Below are positions 6,558 through 14,707 of a stretch of DNA of 23,455 bases, piece by piece. A model generated the notes under the pieces. It saw only the letters and a program-made list of their open reading frames with translations. It made no database searches and had not been told where the DNA came from. The position numbers were made by a program, and so were the translations under genes. The DNA is from JAXDLH01 sp034666705 (lineage in GTDB: Bacteria > Chloroflexota > UBA6077 > SHYK01): contig JAXDLH010000227.1 in the NCBI GenBank assembly GCA_034666705.1, forward strand, positions 1 to 23,455, read 5' to 3'. How positions within the stretch are numbered: the stretch's first letter is position 1; every line of letters begins with the position of its first letter.

Positions 6558-9500
6558 ATGCGACTCACACTGTTCTCGGTCCGCAATCCGCTCCTCATCG
6601 CCGTGGCGATGCTCGCCCTCGTGTGCTTCGGCCTGTATTCCTATCTCACCATGGGCGTCGGCATCTTCCCCAACATCAGCTTCCCCGGGGTGACCGTCAT
6701 CACCGCCGTCCCCGGTGCCGACCCTGGCACCGTCGAGACACAGGTGACGAAGCCAATCGAGGACGCGGTTTTCGCGCTGCCCAACATCGACCAGATCACC
6801 TCCACGTCGAGCGAGGGCCTCTCGATCGTCCAGGTCCAATTCACCACCGCGGCGAACAGCACCCTCATCCCCGTCGACGTCGAGCGGGTGGTCAACGCCG
6901 TACGCAACAAGCTGCCGGCGGAGGTCGAATCGCCGACCATTGCCCGCTTCGAGACGAGCGCATTCCCGGTGATCACCATTGGTCTCTCCGGATCCCAGCC
7001 ACTGGGACAACTGCAGCAGGCGGCGAAAGATGTGGTCGAGAAGCGGCTGGAGCTGGTCAACGGCGTGGGCACCGTCCAGGTCCTGGGCGGGAGTGATCGC
7101 GAGATCCAGGTCAAAGTCGACCTCGACCGCTTGCAGGGGCGCGGGCTCGGGCTCAACTCCGTGCAGCAAGCGCTCCAGAGCGAGCAGCTCGACTTCCCCT
7201 CCGGCTCCCTGACGGCCGGCGGCACCGAGGCGAACGTCCGGCTCAGCGGTCTGGTGCGCGACCCGGCGCAGCTCGGCACCATCGTCGTCGCGCAGACACC
7301 GCAGGGCCCCGTGTACCTGAAAGACGTGGCCACCGTCGTCGACGCCTCAAAAAGGACCACGACGATCAACCGCGTGAACGGCGTGCCTGCCGTCACCCTC
7401 ACGGTCGCCAAGCTCGCCAGCGCGAATACCCTTTCCGTGTCACGCGACGTGCACGCGGCGCTCGACGAGCTGCAGCCGAATTTGCCTTCCGGCATGCGGA
7501 TGTACGTCGTGTCCGACGCAGCCGTGTACACGCAGCTCTCGTTCAACACGATCCGTAAGACGCTAGCAGAGGCCGTGCTCTACACCGGGCTGATCCTGCT
7601 CCTGTTCTTGCATACGTGGCGCAGTACCCTGATCGTGCTGATCGCCATTCCGACCTCGCTGTTCGCGACTTTTGGCGTGATGAGCCTGCTAGGGCTCAAC
7701 CTCAATCTGATATCGATGCTGGCGCTCACGCTCTCCGTTGGCATCCTCGTCGATGACAGCATCGTGGTCGTGGAGAACATCTATCGGCATCTCTGGCGCA
7801 AGCAGCCGCCGATTCTCGCCGCCCTGAACGGCCGCAACGAGATCGGCCTCGCCGCCATCACGATCACGATGGTGGACGTCGTCGTCTACCTGCCGATCAG
7901 CCTGATCGCCGACTTCAGCGGCGAGTTCCTCCGTCCGTTTGCGCTGGTCATCACCGCGGCGACGCTCGCCTCGCTGCTGGTGTCGTTCACGCTTACGCCG
8001 CTGCTCGCGAGCCGGTACTTGCGGCTGGAACACGCCTTGAAGCAGGGGAATGGACCGCTGGAGCGCTTCGGGCGCCGCTGGGATGCCGCCTTCGATCGGC
8101 TGAGCCACGGCTATCAGCGGCTGCTCGGCCACGTGCTGCGCGACCGCGTGCTGCGCTTCGGCTTGCGGCGCCGCCTCGTGCGAGCGGTGACCCGCGGCCG
8201 TTGGGGTGCGGGCATCCCAGATGGGATCGGCATGCGCTGGGTTGTCGTCGTCGCCGGCCTGGCTAGCTTTGTGGTCGGCATCGGGCTGCTGAGCACCGGG
8301 CGGATCGGCTTCGACCTCTTCCCCAGCGGTGATCAGAGCGAGATCGACGTGACGCTCCTCATGCCGACCGCGACGGCGATTCAGCGCACCGACGCCGTGG
8401 TGCGGACGCTCGAAGAGCGGCTCAAGGCCTACCCGGAAGTGAACCTCGTCTACACGAGCACTGGCAGCAGCTCCAGCTCGGCGGCATTCCTGGGCGCCGC
8501 CGGCGGCGATTCCTCGCGAATCTTCATCCTGCTGAAGCCCAAAGCGGAGCGCCAGCGGAGCTCCACCGAGATCGCGGATGAGATGCGCACGACCCTCGTG
8601 GCCGGGGTGCCGGACGCAACGGCGCGGATTGCGCTGCCCAACGCGTTCGGGTTCGGCGGCTTCGGTCAGCAGGCGATCCAGGTCGCGGTGCGCGGCCCGG
8701 ATCCGGCGGTGCTGAACCATCTGGTCGATGAGACCACCACGCTCATCAAAAACACGCCGGGCGCGGTCGACGTGAACAACGATAACGAGCGAGTCCAGCC
8801 CGAATACCTCTTCACGATGGACCGTGAGCGCGCGGCCGACCAGGGTGTGACTGCGCAGCAGGCTGCCCTGGCGATGCGGACCGCGGTAACGGGCACCGTG
8901 GTGAGCAAGTTCCGCCAGTCGGGCCAGGACGACGTCGACATCCGGCTGATCGCCAGCGACGACTTTCGCGCCAGCCCCGCGAACCTCGGCAGTCTGCCCA
9001 TTCAGACGACCAAAGGCGCCATCGTACCGCTGCGCCAGCTTGGCGACGTGACGGTCGGCGCATCACAGACGCAGATCACCCACGTGGGCCGTGAGCGATC
9101 CGTCGTGGTGAATGCCTCGGGCGGAGCCCGCCTGGTGGGTGACGTGCAACGCGACATCGAGACGCAACTCGCGGCGATGCCAATGCCAGTCGGCTACTCG
9201 ATCACGTACGGGGGACAGGCGCAGCAGGGCGGGCAGAGCTTCGGCTTCATCTTCCGGGCGATGGGCGCGGGGCTGGTGTTGATGTACCTGCTCATGGTGA
9301 TCCTGTTCCGCTCGCTCACGCTGCCGCTCTCGGTGCTGATGTCGCTTCCATTGGCGGTCGTCGGAGCCCTCGGCGCGATGGCGCTGACCGCCACGGCGTT
9401 CACCCTCTTCTCGCTGCTCGGCTTCACGCTGCTGATCGGGCTCGTCGGCAAGAACGCCATTCTGCTGGTCGACTACACGGCCACGCTGCGCAAAGGCGGC

Positions 9501-9905
9501 ATGAGCCGGACCGACGCACTGGTGGAGGCGGGTCCCACGCGGCTCCGGCCAATCATCATGACGACGTCGTCCGTGGTGGTGGCGCTGGCACCGCTGGCGC
9601 TGGGCATCGAGGAGGGCTCCGAGCTGCTCACTGCCGCCGCAGTGGTGCTGATCGGCGGGCTGATCACCTCGACGCTGCTCACGCTGGTGTTCATCCCCGC
9701 GATGTACACCATTTTCGACGACGTCGAGGCTACGATTGTCCGCCTGTTCCACCGGTTCTCGAAGCCGCAACCATTCGCGCCCGAGGAGATCGCCGTGCTG
9801 CACCCACACGAGCCGGTCGCCGTGCCAAACGGCGCCACCGGCAATGGGCACCATATCGACGACGATGAGCCGGGGCGCATCCTAGCCGCCGGCCCGGTCC
9901 ACTGA
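6558..9905 (+). CDS. RND-superfamily efflux transporter (AcrB/HAE1-like)
   Basis: The 1115-aa proton-driven resistance-nodulation-division exporter begins with the typical MRLTLFSVRNPLLIAVAMLAL TM1 and continues with FPNISFPGVTVITAVPGADPGTVE porter-domain sequence. The proton-relay aspartates D399-D400 are in GILVDDSIVVVENIYRH. The relay lysine K965 is in GLVGKNAILLVDYT, so the pump is likely active. Two repeated halves (porter plus TM bundles) are evident. Between TM6 and TM7 the linker is long and Arg-rich (about residues 500-550, including LRRRLVRAVTRGRWG). The C-terminal tail has a GNGHHIDDDEPG stretch. No adaptor (MFP) or outer-membrane channel gene is adjacent. The start at ATG 6558 lacks a strong Shine-Dalgarno. 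It is divergent from marR with a palindromic operator between. The substrate cannot be predicted. Confidence 0.93.
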   Translation: MRLTLFSVRNPLLIAVAMLALVCFGLYSYLTMGVGIFPNISFPGVTVITAVPGADPGTVETQVTKPIEDAVFALPNIDQITSTSSEGLSIVQVQFTTAANSTLIPVDVERVVNAVRNKLPAEVESPTIARFETSAFPVITIGLSGSQPLGQLQQAAKDVVEKRLELVNGVGTVQVLGGSDREIQVKVDLDRLQGRGLGLNSVQQALQSEQLDFPSGSLTAGGTEANVRLSGLVRDPAQLGTIVVAQTPQGPVYLKDVATVVDASKRTTTINRVNGVPAVTLTVAKLASANTLSVSRDVHAALDELQPNLPSGMRMYVVSDAAVYTQLSFNTIRKTLAEAVLYTGLILLLFLHTWRSTLIVLIAIPTSLFATFGVMSLLGLNLNLISMLALTLSVGILVDDSIVVVENIYRHLWRKQPPILAALNGRNEIGLAAITITMVDVVVYLPISLIADFSGEFLRPFALVITAATLASLLVSFTLTPLLASRYLRLEHALKQGNGPLERFGRRWDAAFDRLSHGYQRLLGHVLRDRVLRFGLRRRLVRAVTRGRWGAGIPDGIGMRWVVVVAGLASFVVGIGLLSTGRIGFDLFPSGDQSEIDVTLLMPTATAIQRTDAVVRTLEERLKAYPEVNLVYTSTGSSSSSAAFLGAAGGDSSRIFILLKPKAERQRSSTEIADEMRTTLVAGVPDATARIALPNAFGFGGFGQQAIQVAVRGPDPAVLNHLVDETTTLIKNTPGAVDVNNDNERVQPEYLFTMDRERAADQGVTAQQAALAMRTAVTGTVVSKFRQSGQDDVDIRLIASDDFRASPANLGSLPIQTTKGAIVPLRQLGDVTVGASQTQITHVGRERSVVVNASGGARLVGDVQRDIETQLAAMPMPVGYSITYGGQAQQGGQSFGFIFRAMGAGLVLMYLLMVILFRSLTLPLSVLMSLPLAVVGALGAMALTATAFTLFSLLGFTLLIGLVGKNAILLVDYTATLRKGGMSRTDALVEAGPTRLRPIIMTTSSVVVALAPLALGIEEGSELLTAAAVVLIGGLITSTLLTLVFIPAMYTIFDDVEATIVRLFHRFSKPQPFAPEEIAVLHPHEPVAVPNGATGNGHHIDDDEPGRILAAGPVH

Positions 9906-9945
9906 GACGCAGCGACTGGGCTTCCGAGCCGTCAAGCTGGGGATC

Positions 9946-10000
9946 GCCGCCCTGAAGGGCGGGCCCCAGGACACCAAATTGGTCCGCCCTTCAGGGCGGC
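9946..10000 (+). terminator. Strong inverted repeat after the RND gene, terminator-like
   Basis: Perfect 17-bp arms at 9946-9962 and 9984-10000 (GCCGCCCTGAAGGGCGG and its complement) surround a 21-nt loop. Each arm is itself nearly self-complementary (CCGCCCT/AGGGCGG). It lies 40 nt after the RND stop and before pfkB. No T-tract follows, so it is either a non-canonical terminator or a REP-like element. Confidence 0.5.
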
Positions 10001-10054
10001 ACCCCCCAATCTTCGCGCCTCGCGACGAGCAGGCGCTTGGTATCGACCTCTGAT

Positions 10055-10996
10055 ATGACTCAGAGCCAACATATCCAACCGGACTACGTGCTGATTGGGC
10101 ATGTCACACGCGACCGATCGCGTGACGGCGAGCGGCCGGGCGGCACCGTGCTCTACGCGGCAGTCGCGGCGGCGCGGCTGGGCCGCCGGGTCGGGATCGT
10201 CACGGCCTGCGAGCCCGATTTTGGGTTGCCGAGCACGCTCGCAGGCGTCGCCGTGCACCGGGTTCCTTCCAATAGAACCACGACGTTCATGCTCACGCAC
10301 GATGCGCAGGGTCAACGGGAGCTGCGGCTTGAGGCGCGAGCCCGGACACTGACGGCCGACGACGTTCCGCTCGCCTGGCGCAATGCGCCGATCATCCACC
10401 TGGGCCCCGTAGTATGGGAGATCGACGCCGAGGAGTTGACCAGCGCCTTTGGCCCGAGCCAGCTCGTCGCGACGGTGCAGGGCTGGCTGCGCACCGTGAA
10501 TTCGGCCCATCGTAATGCAGCCCGCTCGGTGCTGGCGAGCCTTGACACGAAGGGGGTCGCGGACTCTCCCGAGTCACTGGCGGAGCCGTCTGGGCTCGTG
10601 CAACCCGACCCGGCGGCGCTCGGGCGGCTGCCGCTGGGTCGCTTCGGGGCCGCGGTGCTCTCCATTGAGGATGTCGGCGGGGATGAGGCGCTCATCGAGG
10701 AAGCCGCGCACAATGCGCCCCTCCTGGTAGTGACGCGCGGGGCGTCTGGTTGTACGCTCTACACACACGACGCGCGTGAGGATGTGCGAGCGTGCCCGGC
10801 GCGCGCGGTGGATACCGTCGGCGCGGGCGACGTGTTCGCGACGGCACTTTTCGTGCGGCTTGCGGAAACCAGCGACGCGGCAGAGGCGGCGCGATTCGCG
10901 GCATGCGCGGCGGCCTTAGCGGTGGAGCGCCCGGGGTGGGAGTCGATCCCGGACCGCGCGCAAGTGCTGGCCCGACGCGAGGCACTGGGGACGTAA
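10055..10996 (+). CDS. PfkB-family carbohydrate kinase
   Basis: The 313-aa member of the ribokinase/PfkB superfamily catalyses ATP-dependent phosphorylation of a sugar or related alcohol in the cytoplasm. The N-terminal YVLIGHVTRD (about 11-20) leads into the glycine motif RPGGTVLYAAVAAARLG (27-43). The C-terminal signature DTVGAGDVFATALF starts at D253, with D259 as the usual catalytic base and GAG as the anion hole. Between them is the expected lid and nucleotide region (LLVVTRGASGCTLY). The substrate cannot be read from the sequence. The start is ATG 10055; TTG at 10037 is an alternative, and neither has a good Shine-Dalgarno. It ends 14 nt before the small unknown gene and could share its transcript with the Rieske gene downstream. 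Confidence 0.87.
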   Translation: MTQSQHIQPDYVLIGHVTRDRSRDGERPGGTVLYAAVAAARLGRRVGIVTACEPDFGLPSTLAGVAVHRVPSNRTTTFMLTHDAQGQRELRLEARARTLTADDVPLAWRNAPIIHLGPVVWEIDAEELTSAFGPSQLVATVQGWLRTVNSAHRNAARSVLASLDTKGVADSPESLAEPSGLVQPDPAALGRLPLGRFGAAVLSIEDVGGDEALIEEAAHNAPLLVVTRGASGCTLYTHDAREDVRACPARAVDTVGAGDVFATALFVRLAETSDAAEAARFAACAAALAVERPGWESIPDRAQVLARREALGT

Positions 10997-11010
10997 CGGA
11001 GGACGGAGCC

Positions 11011-11268
11011 ATCGAACGGCAATTCATTCAGCATTTCGAAGGACCAGCCGGGCGAGCCGAGCTGTACGAGTGGGCCGGCGCCGATCCCGACCGGCCGCAC
11101 CTCGAGAAAGTCGAGTACGAGGTGATCTATCAGCGGGGCCGCTATTACGCCCAGACGATGGGAGAAGCGGCTATTATCGCGTGTGAGCTGACTGGCGATA
11201 ACCGGTTCCTCCAACCGATCATCCCATCGCCGGCCCGGACCCGAAGCTCATCGCCCGATCCACGTTGA
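11011..11268 (+). CDS. Conserved small protein of unknown function, copy A (apparent ATC start)
   Basis: The 85-codon frame is clearly paralogous to the gene at 14449. Shared motifs are FEGPxGxAELYE (about 9-20), VEYEV (about 36-40), then TxGEAxIxACELxGDxRF (about 52-69). An excellent Shine-Dalgarno, GGAGGA (10998-11003), sits 7 nt before codon ATC at 11011, in the position of the paralogue's ATG. No in-frame ATG, GTG or TTG fits. So translation either begins at AUC, or the start codon has mutated, or this base is an assembly error. The C-terminal end (about 70-85, IPSPARTRSSSPDPR) diverges from copy B. It lies between the PfkB kinase and a Rieske oxygenase and is probably co-transcribed with both. 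I do not recognise a named family. Confidence 0.65.
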   Translation: MERQFIQHFEGPAGRAELYEWAGADPDRPHLEKVEYEVIYQRGRYYAQTMGEAAIIACELTGDNRFLQPIIPSPARTRSSSPDPR

Positions 11269-11298
11269 CTACCGGACGCAGGGAAGAAGGAGCGACCG

Positions 11299-12660
11299 AT
11301 GCTGACCAAAGACCAGAATGAGCTGTTGACGCGGGTAGGGCCCGGCACGCCCATGGGCAATCTGATGCGACGCTACTGGGCGCCGGCGGTCCTCTCCTGG
11401 GAGGTGGCCGAGCCGGACAGCCCGCCGGTGACGATCAAGCTGCTCGGCGAGGAGTTGGTCGTCTTCCGCGACACCAATGGCAAGGTCGGCGTCATCGGCG
11501 CTCGCTGCGCGCACCGCCGCGCCCACATGTTCTGGGGCCGGAACGAGGAGGGCGGGCTGCGCTGCGTGTACCACGGCTGGAAGTTCGACGTCGACGGCAA
11601 GTGCGTGGATATGCCGTCCGAGCCGGCAAAGTCGAACTTCAAGGATCGGGTGCGCATTCCCTCCTACCCGACCCACGAGGTCGGCGGCGTGGTTTGGACG
11701 TACATGGGGCCGCCGGACAAGCAGCCGGCCCCGCCCCTCTTCGCGTGGACGCAGGTAGCGCCCGAGCGGCGCGCGATGTCCAAAGTATGGGAAGAGTGCA
11801 ACTGGCTGCAGACGCTCGAGGGCGGCATCGACACCGTGCACTCGAACTTCCTGCACGGCGGCCGCCCGCCAGGCGTGCGCTACGACGAGAACGACCCACG
11901 CGGTCGGGCGAACAACGTCTCGACCGCACCGGAGCTCGAGGTCGTGCCGACGGACTACGGCTATACCTACGCCGGCATCCGCGACATGGGCGAGGAGGGC
12001 ACGAACCACGTCCGCGCCTACCATTGGATCATGCCGTGGAGCCAGATCCGCGCCACCGGCGGCAACTCCGGCCACCTGTGGGTGCCGATGGACGACGAGA
12101 ACACCATGGTCTACAACTGGAGCGTCCACTTCGAGGAGCCGCAGGCCAGCTACCCCCGCCGCGGTGCCGTGCCCGAGGCCTACGGCGGCGGCCGGGTGGT
12201 CGATAGTGAAGAGGCGCCCGTCTGGTTCAAGGATGCCCGCATGGAGCTGGCCGGCGGCAACCGATTCGGCCAGGACGTGGACCCCGAGAGCGGCTTCCGC
12301 TCCCTGCGCAACCGCGATAACCGCTACCTGATCGACCGCTACACCCAGAAGATGCAGACGTTCACCGGCATTACCGGCACCAATACGCAGGACCGGGCGA
12401 TTCAGGAGAGCATGGGCCCGATCGCCGACCGGACGCTGGAGCGGCTCGGCACGACGGACCGGGCGATCATCCACGCGCGACGGGCGTTGATGCAAGCGGT
12501 GAAGACCGTGCAGCAGGGGGGAGACCCCCCCGGGGTGGCGCCGACCTTCTACGGGCTGCGTGCGTACGAGGCGGTATTGCCAAAGGACCAGTACTGGTAC
12601 GACGCCTTGCACGACAAGATCGACAAGCGCCCCGAGGCCCATGCCTCAACGCCAGCGTAG
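11299..12660 (+). CDS. Rieske [2Fe-2S] oxygenase alpha subunit, phthalate 4,5-dioxygenase-like
   Basis: The 453-aa ring-hydroxylating or demethylating oxygenase component is probably cytoplasmic. The N-terminal LLTRVGPGTPMGNLMRRYWAPA is typical of the phthalate dioxygenase group. The Rieske cluster ligands are C70-x-H72 and C89-x2-H92 (CAHRRAHMF ... LRCVYHGWKFD). The mononuclear iron motif is D178-x2-H181-x4-H186 (EGGIDTVHSNFLH), where D178 is the bridging aspartate between subunits. The third ligand (an Asp further on) was not pinned down. Homologues need a ferredoxin or flavoprotein reductase, and none is encoded here. GAAGGAG about 7 nt upstream supports ATG 11299. It follows small gene A. 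The substrate is unknown. Confidence 0.92.
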   Translation: MLTKDQNELLTRVGPGTPMGNLMRRYWAPAVLSWEVAEPDSPPVTIKLLGEELVVFRDTNGKVGVIGARCAHRRAHMFWGRNEEGGLRCVYHGWKFDVDGKCVDMPSEPAKSNFKDRVRIPSYPTHEVGGVVWTYMGPPDKQPAPPLFAWTQVAPERRAMSKVWEECNWLQTLEGGIDTVHSNFLHGGRPPGVRYDENDPRGRANNVSTAPELEVVPTDYGYTYAGIRDMGEEGTNHVRAYHWIMPWSQIRATGGNSGHLWVPMDDENTMVYNWSVHFEEPQASYPRRGAVPEAYGGGRVVDSEEAPVWFKDARMELAGGNRFGQDVDPESGFRSLRNRDNRYLIDRYTQKMQTFTGITGTNTQDRAIQESMGPIADRTLERLGTTDRAIIHARRALMQAVKTVQQGGDPPGVAPTFYGLRAYEAVLPKDQYWYDALHDKIDKRPEAHASTPA

Positions 12661-13019
12661 CGTGTTGTTGTCATCCCGTGCGCGCTCGTCATCTTGTGTT
12701 GCCATGCGCCGTCGGCGCGGTACGGACAGATCAATATCGCTATTCAGAGCAGCGGAGCGCTTCGGTATTACCCCAGGGCCGCAGCCGGCGGACCCGGGCC
12801 ATTGAATGGAGTCCGCGATAACGTAACCTGGCTTGTTGTCATCCTGAGGCCGCAGCCGAAGGATCCGTGGTCACAATGTAGCGGTCACGGATCCTTCGGC
12901 TGCGGCCTCAGGATGACTTCTTGGCTTTCTGCTGCGCCTCAGGGTGGCAAGCGCCTCGCGCAGCACGGTACGCAACCTCATCATTTGGACGAGAGCACAT
13001 AGGAGACTGGGGGGCAGGA
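12661..13019. repeat. Intergenic repeat region (composite repeat copy 1)
   Basis: The 359-base gap between the Rieske and dehydrogenase genes holds no convincing gene. It contains a 45-nt module (12708-12752) that recurs at 22160-22204 with about 39 of 45 identical bases by eye. After an 85-nt spacer comes a large palindrome (12838-12917, listed separately) whose left arm recurs at 22236. The shared order and orientation of both modules mark a dispersed composite repeat. The last 40 bases hold the dehydrogenase leader. Confidence 0.7.
12838..12917. repeat. Perfect 32-bp inverted repeat (MITE-like or REP-like palindrome)
   Basis: Arms 12838-12869 and 12886-12917 are exact reverse complements over 32 bp with a 16-nt loop. 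The arm begins GTCATCCTGAGGCCGCAGCC and ends in GGATCCGTG. As RNA it would form a very stable stem and may act as a terminator for the Rieske gene, but the recurrence of its left arm at 22236-22269 points to a mobile or dispersed repeat. No transposase is present, so any mobility would need a trans-acting enzyme. Confidence 0.8.
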
Positions 13020-14156
13020 ATGGCGGAGACAGCGTTTGCAGCGGTCCACCTTGGGCCAGGCGAGTTCGAGGTGCGCGAGTTCCCGGTACCGGACGACATC
13101 CCAGACGACGCTGCACTGCTCAAGATCGAGGCCTGCGGCATCTGCGGCAGCGATCTCAGCGGCCTCGTCCGTCGCAGTGGCGGAGGCGAGGGTGGCGAAG
13201 GCGGCGAGGGCGGGTTTGGCGCCCGCGGCCCGCACATCATGGGCCACGAGAACCTGGGCATCATCGCCAAGATCGGCAAGACCGCGGCGGCGAAGTGGAA
13301 GGTGCAAGAAGGCGATCGCATCTGTCTCGAGGAGTACGTGCCCTGCGGCCACTGCGAGTACTGCTACTCGGACGACTTCCGCTTCTGCGGCACGCGCGGC
13401 GGCGAGATCCGCTACGGCAATGCACCGCTGAGTCTATGGCCCTCCCTGTGGGGCGGCTACAGCCAGTACCTCTACGTCCATCCGAACGCGGTCGTCCACA
13501 AGATGCCCGCCAACATCCCGGCGCCGCACGCCGCGGCGTTTCTGCCGTTCAGCAACGGCATCGAGTGGGGCTATATCTACCCCGATCTGCGCCTCGGCGA
13601 GTCGATCTGGATCCAGGGACCCGGCCAGCAAGGGCTCGCGGCGGTGATCGCCGCCAAGGCCGCCGGCGCCGGCAAGATCATCGTGTCCGGCCTCAGCCGC
13701 GATGCGCGCCGGCTCGAGGTCGCCAAGCTGCTCGGCGCCGACGTGACGATCAACGCCGAGGAAGAGTTCGACCCGGCTGAGAAGGTGATCGAGGCGACCG
13801 GCGGCGAGGGCGTGAACGTTGTCGTCAACGTGACGGGCGGCGGCAAGGACTGCGTGAAGCAGGCCGTGCAGGCGGCGCACAAGGGTAAGTGCGTCGTGGT
13901 GCTCGCCGCGCCCGGCCACGAGTCGTTCGACATGGGCAGCCTGCCGCGCAAGAAGATCTCGTTCGTGAAGGCGAACGGCCACTCGTACAAGGCCGTGGAG
14001 CTGGCAATCGAGTTCATCGCCTCGGGCAAGCTCCCGATGGACCAGATCTCGACCCACACCTTCCCACTCAGCCGGGCAAAAGAGGCGCTCGAGGCAGTGG
14101 CCGGCATCGGCGCCCCCGGAGCAATCCACGTCAGCATCATGCCGACAGTGAATTAG
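13020..14156 (+). CDS. Zinc-dependent alcohol dehydrogenase (MDR superfamily)
   Basis: The 378-aa medium-chain dehydrogenase/reductase has the GroES-like catalytic domain first: ACGICGSD (38-45) with the catalytic-zinc Cys42, and GHE (75-77) with His76. Structural-zinc cysteines 109, 112, 115 and 123 lie in PCGHCEYCYSDDFRFCG. The Rossmann NAD(P)-binding fold follows from about 190 (QGPGQQGLAAVIAAKAAGA). An unusual Gly/Glu-rich insert, RRSGGGEGGEGGEGGFG (51-67), sits between the two catalytic zinc ligands. The start at 13020 fits the family N terminus and a purine-rich GGGGGGCAGG upstream; the open frame reaches back to 12921 but that part overlaps the repeat. It oxidises an alcohol or similar group, substrate unknown. 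It precedes small gene B. Confidence 0.9.
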   Translation: MAETAFAAVHLGPGEFEVREFPVPDDIPDDAALLKIEACGICGSDLSGLVRRSGGGEGGEGGEGGFGARGPHIMGHENLGIIAKIGKTAAAKWKVQEGDRICLEEYVPCGHCEYCYSDDFRFCGTRGGEIRYGNAPLSLWPSLWGGYSQYLYVHPNAVVHKMPANIPAPHAAAFLPFSNGIEWGYIYPDLRLGESIWIQGPGQQGLAAVIAAKAAGAGKIIVSGLSRDARRLEVAKLLGADVTINAEEEFDPAEKVIEATGGEGVNVVVNVTGGGKDCVKQAVQAAHKGKCVVVLAAPGHESFDMGSLPRKKISFVKANGHSYKAVELAIEFIASGKLPMDQISTHTFPLSRAKEALEAVAGIGAPGAIHVSIMPTVN

Positions 14157-14448
14157 CGCTCCATCGAACGTGAGAGCCACGAGACAGTCTTGAGCACGCG
14201 ACGGTCTTTAGCGCGACGGTCTTCAAGATCGAGGGCGAGGCGTGCGTCCGTCAGTAGGGCTCGCGGGTGTCGCGCGGCGCGGAAGGTACCCGGATCGATC
14301 GGTTGAGGGCGAGGCGTGCGGCGGTCAGTAGGGGCGAGGCACGCCTCGCCCGCCGAGCGAAGCTCGGGAGAGCGGGACGGAGCACGCCTCGGCCCTACCG
14401 ACGAACCACGTCAAATGCGACTGGGCTCCATGGCAACTCGGAGGTAGC
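14157..14448. repeat. Intergenic region with direct repeats and GC-rich hairpins
   Basis: No gene is seen in these 292 bases. Two 29-nt direct repeats at 14231-14259 and 14305-14333 (GAGGGCGAGGCGTGCG, then GTCAGTAGGG) differ at two positions and are 74 bp apart. The second runs into a hairpin GGGCGAGGC (14332-14340) / GCCTCGCCC (14343-14351). An inverted relative, GCACGCCTCGGCCCTAC, lies near 14383-14399. All look like pieces of one dispersed palindromic repeat. The Shine-Dalgarno of small gene B, GGAGGT, is at 14440-14445. Confidence 0.6.
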
Positions 14449-14697
14449 ATGGAACAGCACACGGCGCGCGACCTGCTCTCGGCGTTCGAGGGCCCGAACG
14501 GCCAAGCCGAACTCTACGAGGTCGTCAAAACGTTCGTCGGCCGCCCTGGCGTCGAGGACGTCGAGTACGAGGTCGTCTTCCAGGGCGAGAGCCAGTTCTG
14601 CATGACGATCGGCGAGGCCTCGATCCTCGCGTGCGAGCTATCCGGCGACACCCGCTTCGCCGGCGAGATCGTGGAGACCGGCCACTCGAACGTCTGA
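14449..14697 (+). CDS. Conserved small protein of unknown function, copy B
   Basis: The 82-aa soluble protein starts at ATG with GGAGGT just upstream (14440-14445). It begins MEQHTARDLLSAFEGPNGQA and contains AELYEVV (about 20-26), VEYEVVFQGESQF (about 39-51), then TIGEASILACELSGDTRF (about 54-71). It is paralogous to the frame at 11011, and its first 17-20 residues match the remnant at 15924. Predicted fold by eye is alpha-beta-beta-alpha: an N-terminal helix, two strands, and a helix holding the lone Cys in ACEL. There is no signal peptide or metal motif. It follows the zinc dehydrogenase; copy A precedes a Rieske gene. A partner or accessory role with oxidoreductases is an inference from position only. 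Confidence 0.8.
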   Translation: MEQHTARDLLSAFEGPNGQAELYEVVKTFVGRPGVEDVEYEVVFQGESQFCMTIGEASILACELSGDTRFAGEIVETGHSNV

Positions 14698-14707
14698 GAG
14701 CGAACCC

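Noticed and set aside
12838..12917. CRISPR repeat
   Set aside because: Only a single palindrome with one distant partial copy, no regularly spaced units and no cas genes.
12921..13019. N-terminal extension of the alcohol dehydrogenase frame
   Set aside because: It lies next to the palindromic repeat and lacks family similarity; ATG 13020 gives the normal MDR N terminus.
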